This document shows positions 15,554-22,243 of a stretch of 48,506 nucleotides of DNA, piece after piece. Position 1 is the first letter of the stretch; each line of letters opens with the position of its first letter. The notes under the pieces were generated by a model that saw only the letters and a program-made list of their open reading frames with translations, searched no databases and was not told the origin of the DNA. The DNA lies in NCBI GenBank assembly GCA_943348755.1, contig CALQYS010000006.1, positions 1 through 48,506 of the forward strand. Reading direction: 5' to 3'. This DNA is from Candidatus Nomurabacteria bacterium (GTDB lineage Bacteria > Patescibacteriota > Minisyncoccia > Phycocordibacterales > UBA9973). The position numbers were made by a program, and so were the translations under genes.

Positions 15554-15841
15554 TAGCCCCCCGCCAAAATTCCAAAACCCCCGCCCCGCATTCCTCCCGC
15601 ACCCTCCTGCGGGGCGGAAACCCGAATCCCGCCGAATTTCAAAAAACTTAGTCTCGGTTTTGCGAACCCTCCCTCCCGCAAAATAGTTTCGCAAAACCGA
15701 GTCCATTTTGTATTGGTATTGCGTGCCTCGCTTTTCTCCTTTGGAAAAAGGGCGTAGAACGCCTGCCCGCCTTTGGCGGGCGCGAGGCACGCTAGGATTT
15801 CCCCTCGAAAAAAGTTCGTGCAAAGTGTATAATTAGTTCAC
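15554..15841 (-). repeat. 288-bp inverted repeat, right copy (module A)
   Basis: Reverse-complement copy of 13550-13837. Its outer end has TATAAT at 15828-15833 on the plus strand reading toward the recombinase, with TCGAAA 17 nt upstream as a weak -35. Together with 15838-15967 it fills the gene-free stretch between the toxin and the recombinase. Confidence 0.92.
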
Positions 15842-15967
15842 CCAAAGAAACGTTTGCGAAATTAGAAATAAGGTGCGAGTTTTCAGAATGAAAACTCGCG
15901 CTAGGTAGCCCGCTTCCGCCCTTTGCGGAAGCGACAAAATCCCAAAGTTCCCCCCAGTGTATGGAAA
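15838..15967 (+). repeat. 130-bp inverted repeat, left copy (module B)
   Basis: Perfect reverse complement of 17375-17504. It holds two strong hairpins: GCGAGTTTT-cagaatg-AAAACTCGC and CGCTTCCGC-ccttt-GCGGAAGCG. Its inner end contains the ATG assigned to the recombinase. Confidence 0.95.
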
Positions 15968-17562
15968 CAATTCAAATCAAAACAAAATGTGTTCTCTACG
16001 CCAGAAAATCTACTGAAGATGACGACAAACAAGTCATGAGTATTGAAGCTCAACTTTTTGAACTGCGTGAATATGCGCGTAGAGAATGCATTGAAATTCT
16101 AAAAGAATTTACGGAAGCGAAAAGCGCAAAGAAACCCGGGCGAGAAGAATTTGCCAAAATGTTGGCGTTCGTGGAAACTTCAAAAGAACCAATCGGCATA
16201 CTCGCTTGGCATCCAGACCGTCTCGCCCGAAATTCTGTTGATGGTGGAAAAATAATATACTTAGTGGACATCAACAGAATTGCTTCTTTACGCTTTCCTC
16301 AGTTTTGGTTTGAATCAACTCCGCAAGGCAAATTTATGTTGCAAGTGGCTTTCGGACAATCAAAATATTTTTCTGATAATCTTGTTGAAAATGTGAAGCG
16401 CGGAGTCCGCCAAAAACTTCGCCGTGGGGAATGGCTTACAAAAGCTCCGTATGGTTATGTAAATAATTTGAAAACGAGAAATATTGAACCTCATCCCGTG
16501 TATTCAAAAATCGTGGTGAGAGCTTTTGAAGAATATGTGAAAAATATTTACACCATTGAAGGATTAAGCAAATTTTTGGCGGACTTAGGACTTGTCACAA
16601 AAATAGGAAAGCCACTTGCCAAAGCTTGCATTGTGCGATTACTTACCAATCGTGCATATTTAGGATTTATCAAACACCACGATGAATGGCACAATGGAAG
16701 CTTTGCGCCAATTATTTCTCCGACCCTGTTTGAAGCAGTGCAGAAAATCTATAAAACGAGACAGAGACCGAGAAAATCTAAAATTGCTCATCCATTTCAT
16801 TTTCTCGGTTTTGCTCGTTGTGGCGAGTGTGGAGGTATGTTTACCGCTCAATATTCTACCAACCGTTTTGGCACAAAATATTCATATTATCGTTGCACAA
16901 AAAAGTTTGGGAAGTGCGGTCAACTATACCTCCAAGAAAACGCACTCGCCACACAACTGCAAACACTGCTTCAATCAGTGTCGCTTCCCCGTGAAGAAAT
17001 ATTAAAAATGGAAAAGAAAATTGATGAATGGGAAAATGAAAATATTTGCGCGCGGGGAAGTGTTGTCCAAAATCTCAAAGAAAAGATTCGAGAAAATCAA
17101 GAGAAGCTGGACAAACTTGTTTCCATTTACCTAGACGGGGACATTGAACGAGAAATATATTTAGAACGAAAAGATTTACTCATGCGAGAAAAAGCTTCTT
17201 TTCTCGAATCCGAAAGAGATTTTGGACAACAGAGAAAAAATTGGATCGAACCCTTGCGGAGTTTCGTTTTGTCCTTGAAAGAATGTGCCGATTTGGAAAA
17301 AACCGAAAATTATTTGGAATGGAAGCGGTTTTTCAAAAAAATCGGCTCTAACCCTGAAATCAAGGACAAAACGATTTCCATACACTGGGGGGAACTTTGG
17401 GATTTTGTCGCTTCCGCAAAGGGCGGAAGCGGGCTACCTAGCGCGAGTTTTCATTCTGAAAACTCGCACCTTATTTCTAATTTCGCAAACGTTTCTTTGG
17501 GTGACCCTACAGGGAATCGAACCCTGATTATCGGATTGAAAACCCGGTGTCCTAACCGTTAG
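15961..17562 (+). CDS. Large serine recombinase
   Basis: A site-specific recombinase of the resolvase/invertase superfamily. The catalytic domain begins CVLYARKSTEDDD with Ser17 as nucleophile, and continues with MSIEAQ and the arginine motif WHPDRLARN. A recombinase (DNA-binding) domain follows (APYGYVNN...). Then comes a zinc ribbon (CGECGG...YYRCTKKFGKCG, near residues 287-320) and a coiled coil near 340-430. The last 43 or so residues before the tRNA are encoded by the right 130-bp repeat, and the final 20 (GDPTGNRTLIIGLK...) are antisense tRNA-Glu, so the natural C-terminus is probably lost or fused. The start codon lies in the left repeat. Confidence 0.9.
   Translation: METIQIKTKCVLYARKSTEDDDKQVMSIEAQLFELREYARRECIEILKEFTEAKSAKKPGREEFAKMLAFVETSKEPIGILAWHPDRLARNSVDGGKIIYLVDINRIASLRFPQFWFESTPQGKFMLQVAFGQSKYFSDNLVENVKRGVRQKLRRGEWLTKAPYGYVNNLKTRNIEPHPVYSKIVVRAFEEYVKNIYTIEGLSKFLADLGLVTKIGKPLAKACIVRLLTNRAYLGFIKHHDEWHNGSFAPIISPTLFEAVQKIYKTRQRPRKSKIAHPFHFLGFARCGECGGMFTAQYSTNRFGTKYSYYRCTKKFGKCGQLYLQENALATQLQTLLQSVSLPREEILKMEKKIDEWENENICARGSVVQNLKEKIRENQEKLDKLVSIYLDGDIEREIYLERKDLLMREKASFLESERDFGQQRKNWIEPLRSFVLSLKECADLEKTENYLEWKRFFKKIGSNPEIKDKTISIHWGELWDFVASAKGGSGLPSASFHSENSHLISNFANVSLGDPTGNRTLIIGLKTRCPNR
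17375..17504 (-). repeat. 130-bp inverted repeat, right copy (module B)
   Basis: Inverted copy of 15838-15967. It codes for the recombinase C-terminal region (SIHWGELWDFVASAKGGSG) on the plus strand and overlaps the last 3 nt of tRNA-Glu. Confidence 0.95.
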
Positions 17563-17573
17563 ACGATAGGGCC
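17502..17573 (-). tRNA. tRNA-Glu (TTC)
   Basis: Minus strand: acceptor GGCCCTA/TAGGGTC, D arm TCGTCTAACGGTTAGGAC, anticodon loop TTTTCAA (TTC), and T arm CAGGG-TTCGATT-CCCTG. Discriminator A is followed by CCC, not CCA, and these bases belong to the mobile element repeat. TTGCAA, 16 nt, TATATT lies just upstream on the minus strand and should be the promoter. The recombinase ORF reads through this gene in antisense and stops inside it. Confidence 0.93.
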
Positions 17574-17653
17574 ATGTAGAAAAATATAGCATTTTTGTAC
17601 TTAATTGCAAAACAAAAGAATAAATTAAATATAAAAAAATATTTTGAAAAAGT

Positions 17654-17683
17654 TTGACATAAGCACTACTTTAGTGCAAATAT
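17654..17683 (+). promoter_or_regulatory. Promoter with embedded dyad before the isomerase-like gene
   Basis: TTGACA (17654-17659) with an AT-rich -10 region about 17-18 nt downstream (AAATAT). Between them lies a perfect dyad GCACTA-CTT-TAGTGC (17663-17677), the expected place for a repressor site. Confidence 0.5.
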
Positions 17684-17713
17684 TAAGAAAAAGTTCCACC
17701 CATAATCAATTCT

Positions 17714-18634
17714 TTGGGCGTGAGCACAAAGATCTTTGATAATGTGATGGTGGGGCTAAACCTACAAAAAACTGAAGACATGAAAACACCTAGCAGAATG
17801 CATTCGCACTTCTTGGCTCACGGGACCATGCTAACACCGGACATACTCCGGGACTGTCTGGAAGCAGATCAAAAGCTGGGCTTCGAGGCCATGGTCATCG
17901 TTGCTGCCTTGATTGATCAAAGTCGCTACTCACCCGGAATCATCGCAGATGTTTTCGAAGAAGTGGGGATGAGCGGTCTCGTGTGCGGGTTAAATCAAGG
18001 AGACGGACCAGATCCTCTGGGTGGCGATGAAAAACTCGTCATCGAGTCTCTCCGCGCACAGGCCGCCTATGCGATCGCCCTCGCCGAGAGAGATTGCGGA
18101 CCGGAACTGTTTGTTGGTCCAACCCACGCAAAACACAGGACCCAACGACCAGTATGGCCGGACAGTGCGTTCGACCGCTGGATCGACGCAGTCGAAGGGC
18201 TCGCAAATGAAACTGGCCTCAGGGTTCTCTTCGAGCCACTGAATGGGATTGAGGATGGGACACCAACGCCCTTCTCGACCATCCATACGGCTGTTTGTGG
18301 TCGGAAAAAGCTTGGAATCCACTTTGATACCGGCCACGCACGTGCACACGGTCTCACGCCAAAAGACCTCCCCATGATCGCCGACTCCATTGGCTACTTC
18401 GAGTTCGCCAACGTCGGCCGTCACCCGCTCTACAATCAAATGGGTATAGACTTTGCCGCATACGCAAGGTCAATGCAATATCTCCCAGAAGATTGTGAAG
18501 TGGGAGACGAACCGTTTGACCCCTCCGTGATCAACGCCTTCGGGCTTCAGAAACTCTGCACTACCACGATGTCCGGGTCAGAGTGCCTCAAACGTGACGT
18601 AGCCTACCTCCGCTCACTCGGAGTCATGGCCTAA
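17714..18634 (+). CDS. TIM-barrel sugar phosphate isomerase/epimerase-like protein
   Basis: It resembles the AP-endonuclease-2/xylose isomerase-like TIM-barrel family. Metal/substrate strands are visible as LRVLFEPLNG (Glu), LGIHFDTGHARAHG (Asp, His) and GYFEFANVGRHPL. The substrate is unknown; hydroxypyruvate or a ketose are typical for relatives. The track start is a TTG; ATG codons at 17747 and 17780 are plausible starts and I cannot choose firmly. The gene has clearly higher G+C and different codon use from its neighbours, has its own promoter dyad and terminator, and sits next to a tRNA and mobile element. Horizontal acquisition is likely. Confidence 0.75.
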   Translation: MGVSTKIFDNVMVGLNLQKTEDMKTPSRMHSHFLAHGTMLTPDILRDCLEADQKLGFEAMVIVAALIDQSRYSPGIIADVFEEVGMSGLVCGLNQGDGPDPLGGDEKLVIESLRAQAAYAIALAERDCGPELFVGPTHAKHRTQRPVWPDSAFDRWIDAVEGLANETGLRVLFEPLNGIEDGTPTPFSTIHTAVCGRKKLGIHFDTGHARAHGLTPKDLPMIADSIGYFEFANVGRHPLYNQMGIDFAAYARSMQYLPEDCEVGDEPFDPSVINAFGLQKLCTTTMSGSECLKRDVAYLRSLGVMA

Positions 18635-18687
18635 CGCCAAAAGGTTTCAGGAGCGTTTACCATAAAAACCCCTCATCAAACAATTTT

Positions 18688-18718
18688 CGGCGACCCGCAA
18701 GGTCGCCGTTAACTTTTT
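18688..18718 (+). terminator. Terminator of the isomerase-like gene
   Basis: CGGCGACC-cgcaa-GGTCGCCG, a perfect 8-bp stem, then TTAACTTTTT. Confidence 0.7.
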
Positions 18719-18738
18719 ATATATTGTATAATCATCCT

Positions 18739-19329
18739 ATGGACAAAACCACAGAACTCAAAAATCTCCACAAAAAGTGGAAAGAAGAATGCCAATGTGA
18801 GCTGAAGAAAACGGCAACTCAGGCAGTGCCGGGAGATGGCAGCCCAAATGCGGAGATTGTCTTTATTGGCGAAGCTCCGGGAAAGTCTGAAGACGAGCAA
18901 GGCAGGCCTTTCGTGGGTGCAGCCGGCAAATTCTTGGCTGAAATGCTCGAACTCATAAATCTAAAAAAAGAGGACGTCTACATTACTAATGTAGTGAAAT
19001 ATCGTCCGCCGAACAATCGTGATCCCCTGCCCGAAGAAAAGAGTCTTTGCCGAGAATGGCTGCTCGGCGAGCTCAAAATCATCCAGCCCAAGCTCATCAT
19101 CTTCCTCGGCCGTCACGCCATGAATAATTTCTTCCCAGAACTCAAGATTTCTGGTGCTCATGGTAAATTATTGATAAAACCATTCAAAGGGATGTCCACG
19201 AAATATTTCTTCCCCCTATATCACCCAGCAGCTGCTCTCTATGACGGCTCGATGCGGGAAACTTTAAAAGATGACTTTAAGAAAATTCCGAAGGTTCTGC
19301 AAGAGATAGATAAACGCGGGAAAAATTAG
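18739..19329 (+). CDS. Family 4 uracil-DNA glycosylase
   Basis: Removes uracil from DNA at the start of base excision repair. Motif A is [17 protein letters not shown] and the C-terminal motif is YHPAAAL. The [12 protein letters not shown] block identifies family 4. Family 4 enzymes normally hold a 4Fe-4S cluster with CxxC, KC(R)P and a later Cys. Here the N-terminal pair reads CQC (Cys18, Cys20), the KC position is Tyr88, and only Cys104 is in place, so the cluster may be absent or altered. The start at 18739 follows TATAAT by 6 nt; the track's extra codons are the -10 box. Confidence 0.88.
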   Translation: MDKTTELKNLHKKWKEECQCELKKTATQAVPGDGSPNAEIVFIGEAPGKSEDEQGRPFVGAAGKFLAEMLELINLKKEDVYITNVVKYRPPNNRDPLPEEKSLCREWLLGELKIIQPKLIIFLGRHAMNNFFPELKISGAHGKLLIKPFKGMSTKYFFPLYHPAAALYDGSMRETLKDDFKKIPKVLQEIDKRGKN

Positions 19330-19359
19330 AAAAAAATAAAATTAGTGTATAATCTTCGG

Positions 19360-20118
19360 ATGGATAAAAAAGATAAAATCAGGGTAGTGATCCTAGCTGC
19401 CGGTCAAGGTACGCGAATGAAAAGTGACCTACCGAAAGTGTTGGTGCCCGTCAAAGGCAAGCCAATGATTGAACATCTACTCGAAGCAGTCGCTGAATCA
19501 AGTATTGATGCCAAGCCTGTCATTGTCGTCGGGTATAAGAAGGAAGAAGTGATAAAAACGCTTGGCGACAAATATGAATACGTGGTGCAAGAAAAACAGT
19601 TGGGCACTGGTCATGCAGTTATAACTACAGAGAAGATACTAAAAGATAAGACAGATCATGTGCTGGTGTTGTATGGGGACAGTCCTTTCTTGAGCTCAGA
19701 AACCATAGAAAAATTAGTAGATAGACACCTAGGATCAAAGGCAAAGATAACGATGGCTACAGTAGAGCTCCCAGATTTTAATGATTGGCGAGATTTTTTC
19801 TATAAAAGCTTTTCTCGAATAGTTCGTGATAAAAATGGAAACATTATAAAAGATGTTCAATTTAAAGATACAAATGAAGAGGAAAAGAAGATCAAAGAAG
19901 TTAATCCATGTTATTTTATTTTTGAAACAAGGTGGATGTGGGAAAAACTAAAAACTTTAAATAAGAACAATGCGCAAAAACAATATTATCTGACTGACCT
20001 AGTGGAATGCGCAATACAAGAAGGAACAAAAATAGAATCAATGAAAATTGATCCACGTGAAGCCCTTGCCGCAAATTCTCAAGAAGAACTCGCCGTTCTA
20101 GAAAAATTAACATTATAA
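19360..20118 (+). CDS. NTP transferase, GlmU N-terminal (UDP-GlcNAc pyrophosphorylase) type
   Basis: Resembles the uridyltransferase half of GlmU, which makes UDP-GlcNAc from GlcNAc-1-P and UTP for peptidoglycan. Seen: LAAGQGTRMKSDLPKVLVPVKGKPM, QEKQLGTGHA, LYGDSPFL, then FNPCYFIFE-like VNPCYFIFE and YYLTDLVE. At 252 residues it lacks the left-handed beta-helix acetyltransferase domain of bifunctional GlmU. A related sugar-1-phosphate nucleotidyltransferase specificity is possible. The start at 19360 follows TATAAT (19348-19353) by 6 nt. Confidence 0.82.
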   Translation: MDKKDKIRVVILAAGQGTRMKSDLPKVLVPVKGKPMIEHLLEAVAESSIDAKPVIVVGYKKEEVIKTLGDKYEYVVQEKQLGTGHAVITTEKILKDKTDHVLVLYGDSPFLSSETIEKLVDRHLGSKAKITMATVELPDFNDWRDFFYKSFSRIVRDKNGNIIKDVQFKDTNEEEKKIKEVNPCYFIFETRWMWEKLKTLNKNNAQKQYYLTDLVECAIQEGTKIESMKIDPREALAANSQEELAVLEKLTL

Positions 20119-20129
20119 TCATATCAAAT

Positions 20130-21380
20130 ATGCAAAACCCATTCGAAAATGCAATGAAACAATTGGACAGCGTTTCTAAAATAGCGAAGATAAAAAGCCT
20201 GAACGGTGGTCTTATCGCCCAACTCCGAGCGCCCAACCACGATATTAAAATTTCTATTCCAGTCAAGATGGATGATGGCTCGACGAAAGTATTTGAGGGA
20301 TACAGAGTTCAATACAACAATGTGCTGGGGCCTTACAAGGGTGGTATTAGGTATCACCCAAAAACTGAAATAAACGATGTGAAAGCTCTCGCCTTCTGGA
20401 TGACAATAAAGTGTGCAGTTGCGAACATCCCCATGGGTGGAGGCAAGGGCGGAATAACTGTAGATCCGAAAAATTTATCAAAGAGCGAGTTGGAGAAGCT
20501 CTCACGCGGGTGGGTGCGAGGCCTTTCAGACGTTTTGGGACCTTATAAAGATGTGCCAGCCCCCGACGTCAACACTACAGCCGAAATAATGGCTTGGATG
20601 GTAGATGAATTCGGAAAGATAACTAAAAATAAGAATACCAACGAAGTTAAAGCAGCTTTTACGGGGAAACCCATAGATAAGGGTGGGTCAGAAGGGCGAG
20701 ATGGAGCCACTGGACTCGGTGGATTTTATGTTTTCGATGCTCTGCGTGAAGAACTAAAGCTCCCTAAAAAATGTAAAGTGGTGATCCAGGGTTTCGGAAA
20801 TGTGGGTGGAAATGCAGCGCGTATTTTTGCCGAACAAGGACACACAGTAATAGCAGTTTCTGATTCACATGGCGCAATATTTAATGAAAGCGGACTAGAT
20901 ATAAAAAAAGTTGAAGCTCACAAAAAAAAGACTGGCGGTTTAAAAGACTTTTCCAAAGAAAACTTACAGACAAAAAACATTACGAACGAAGAATTGCTAG
21001 CATTATCGTGTGATCTATTAGTACCAGCCGCTTTTGAAAATGTCATAACTGATACGAACGCACACAAAATCAGAGCTAAGGCTATTTTAGAGCTTGCAAA
21101 CGGCCCGATAACCCCCAAAGCAGATGAAATTTTATTTAAAAATAATATTCCGGTGATACCAGACGTCCTGGCTAATTCTGGGGGTGTGACTGTGTCTTAT
21201 TTTGAGTGGGAACAAAATTTAAAAAATGAACATTGGACAGAGCAAAAGGTTTTTGAGAAATTAAGGCTAGTAATGGAAGATGCTTCCAGAAAAACCTTAG
21301 AAAAAGCCGAGGAATCTAAAACATCCCTGCGTATGGGTGCTTTCATCCTGGCCCTTGAAAGAATAAGAGGGAAAATGTAA
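20130..21380 (+). CDS. gdhA: Glu/Leu/Phe/Val dehydrogenase (glutamate dehydrogenase type)
   Basis: Catalyses reversible oxidative deamination of glutamate (or a hydrophobic amino acid) with NAD(P). Seen: YRVQYNNVLGPYKGGIRYH, the catalytic-lysine motif IPMGGGKGGI, DVPAPDVNT, and the Rossmann motif VIQGFGNVGGNAARIF. The C-terminal motif is DVLANSGGVTVSYFEW. It is 416 residues, full length. TATAAT lies at 20114-20119 over the glmU stop, so it may have its own near-leaderless transcript. Glutamate as substrate is the usual annotation; the cofactor cannot be fixed here. Confidence 0.9.
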   Translation: MQNPFENAMKQLDSVSKIAKIKSLNGGLIAQLRAPNHDIKISIPVKMDDGSTKVFEGYRVQYNNVLGPYKGGIRYHPKTEINDVKALAFWMTIKCAVANIPMGGGKGGITVDPKNLSKSELEKLSRGWVRGLSDVLGPYKDVPAPDVNTTAEIMAWMVDEFGKITKNKNTNEVKAAFTGKPIDKGGSEGRDGATGLGGFYVFDALREELKLPKKCKVVIQGFGNVGGNAARIFAEQGHTVIAVSDSHGAIFNESGLDIKKVEAHKKKTGGLKDFSKENLQTKNITNEELLALSCDLLVPAAFENVITDTNAHKIRAKAILELANGPITPKADEILFKNNIPVIPDVLANSGGVTVSYFEWEQNLKNEHWTEQKVFEKLRLVMEDASRKTLEKAEESKTSLRMGAFILALERIRGKM

Positions 21381-21400
21381 CATCACCATATGCGCGGTTA

Positions 21401-21438
21401 CCTGCCCGCAATGCTACGCATAGCGTTGCAGGCGGGGC
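21401..21438 (+). terminator. Stem-loop after gdhA
   Basis: GCAATGCTA-cgca-TAGCGTTGC (one T-G pair) is flanked by CCTGCCC and GGCGGGGC. It doubles as a member of the GC-palindrome family. No clear T-run follows. Confidence 0.45.
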
Positions 21439-21453
21439 TCAGTTGTAAAAAAT

Positions 21454-21690
21454 ATGTTTTATACTTATGTTTTAAAAAGTTTGAAAGATGGTAAACTGTA
21501 TATAGGTTTTTCCGAGAATTTAGAAAACCGTATAAAAGAACATACTAAAGGTTTGGTTGTTGCAACTAGAAATAGAACCCCTTTAAAGTTAATATATTAT
21601 GAAGCATGTCTGATTAAAGAAAAAGCGATTGAAAGAGAGAAGGTATTAAAATCTGGTTTTGGTAGAGCATATTTGAAAAGAAGATTATAG
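21454..21690 (+). CDS. GIY-YIG nuclease domain protein
   Basis: A 78-residue single-domain GIY-YIG protein: YTYVLKSLKDGKLYIGFSENLENRIKEH has the Y-T-Y and Y-I-G halves and the Arg/His that follow, and the later Glu is in ERE. Small proteins of this UPF0213/YhbQ type have no settled role; DNA repair or nucleic acid processing is assumed. It ends 7 bp before tRNA-Val and may share its transcript. Confidence 0.85.
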   Translation: MFYTYVLKSLKDGKLYIGFSENLENRIKEHTKGLVVATRNRTPLKLIYYEACLIKEKAIEREKVLKSGFGRAYLKRRL

Positions 21691-21697
21691 GGTGAAA

Positions 21698-21770
21698 GGG
21701 CGGTTAGCTCATTTGGTAGAGCGTGTCTTTGACGTAGACAAGGTAACAAGTTCGATTCTTGTACCGCCCA
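21698..21770 (+). tRNA. tRNA-Val (GAC)
   Basis: Acceptor GGGCGGT/ACCGCCC, D arm TAGCTCATTTGGTAGAGC, anticodon arm TGTCT-TTGACGT-AGACA (GAC), T arm ACAAG-TTCGATT-CTTGT. Discriminator A, no encoded CCA. The next gene's ATG begins two bases after the discriminator. Confidence 0.93.
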
Positions 21771-21771
21771 C

Positions 21772-22239
21772 ATGACATCAGAAAATGTTATCAAACTTAT
21801 ACAAGAAATAGTTGAACAAGCTCAATTATTAAAAGATAAGCACGTCTCAGGAGAAAATAACGCTCCTGTTAATTATGCTTGTATTTTTTCTCAAACAGAA
21901 AAAGAATTCAATGATTTCTTGGAAATTATTAAAAAAATGGGTCCTGAAGTCGAAAAAACCTCAAAAGGTCCTATTTTTGACATTGGAGGTATCGAAACCA
22001 AAGCAGGTCGATTGAGAGTCTTGAAACTTCGTCTTCCAGACATAAAAAGGCCAGAGCGGGGTGACGCTGATTTTACTGTTAAAAACTATCCGAAATTTAA
22101 AAAAGATTATTTATCTAAACCTGGTTTTAATTTAATAATCAAACCAAAATTTGAAATGATTGAACTTTCAGATCCAGCTTTTAATGTTTTAACATACTTT
22201 TCAAGTATCCCAATGAATGAACAACTTGGTTTAATATAA
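21772..22239 (+). CDS. Conserved-looking hypothetical protein between tRNA-Val and tsaD
   Basis: 155 residues, not recognised. An N-terminal helix (ENVIKLIQEIVEQAQLLKD) is followed by a mixed alpha/beta body with a basic central stretch (AGRLRVLKLRLPDIKRPERG) and FDIGG and LIIKPKFEMIEL strands. No membrane segment. The ATG begins at 21772, two bases after the tRNA discriminator, so tRNA 3' processing would leave a leaderless mRNA. tsaD starts 4 nt after the stop, so the two are co-transcribed. A link to tRNA modification is a guess from position only. Confidence 0.8.
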   Translation: MTSENVIKLIQEIVEQAQLLKDKHVSGENNAPVNYACIFSQTEKEFNDFLEIIKKMGPEVEKTSKGPIFDIGGIETKAGRLRVLKLRLPDIKRPERGDADFTVKNYPKFKKDYLSKPGFNLIIKPKFEMIELSDPAFNVLTYFSSIPMNEQLGLI

Positions 22240-22243
22240 CATT

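Larger units (their letters stand above)
13550..17504. mobile_element. Compound inverted-repeat mobile element at tRNA-Glu
   Basis: Two adjoining modules. Module A (13550-15841) has perfect 288-bp inverted repeats around an unknown gene and a MazF/PemK-like toxin gene. Module B (15838-17504) has perfect 130-bp inverted repeats around a large serine recombinase. The modules share 4 bp (TCAC). The whole is bounded by GTGA on both sides (13550-13553 and 17501-17504), possibly a target duplication or crossover core. The right boundary lies in the 3' end of tRNA-Glu, a classic integration site. Treating A and B as one unit is inference. Confidence 0.7.

Noticed and set aside
13550-15841. Ordinary IS or composite transposon
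   Set aside because: No DDE transposase ORF in or between the repeats; the only recombination enzyme is the serine recombinase in the adjoining module.
17990-18439. 149-residue minus-strand ORF in the GC-rich isomerase-like gene
   Set aside because: High G+C lengthens antisense frames; the plus-strand frame shows the TIM-barrel motifs.
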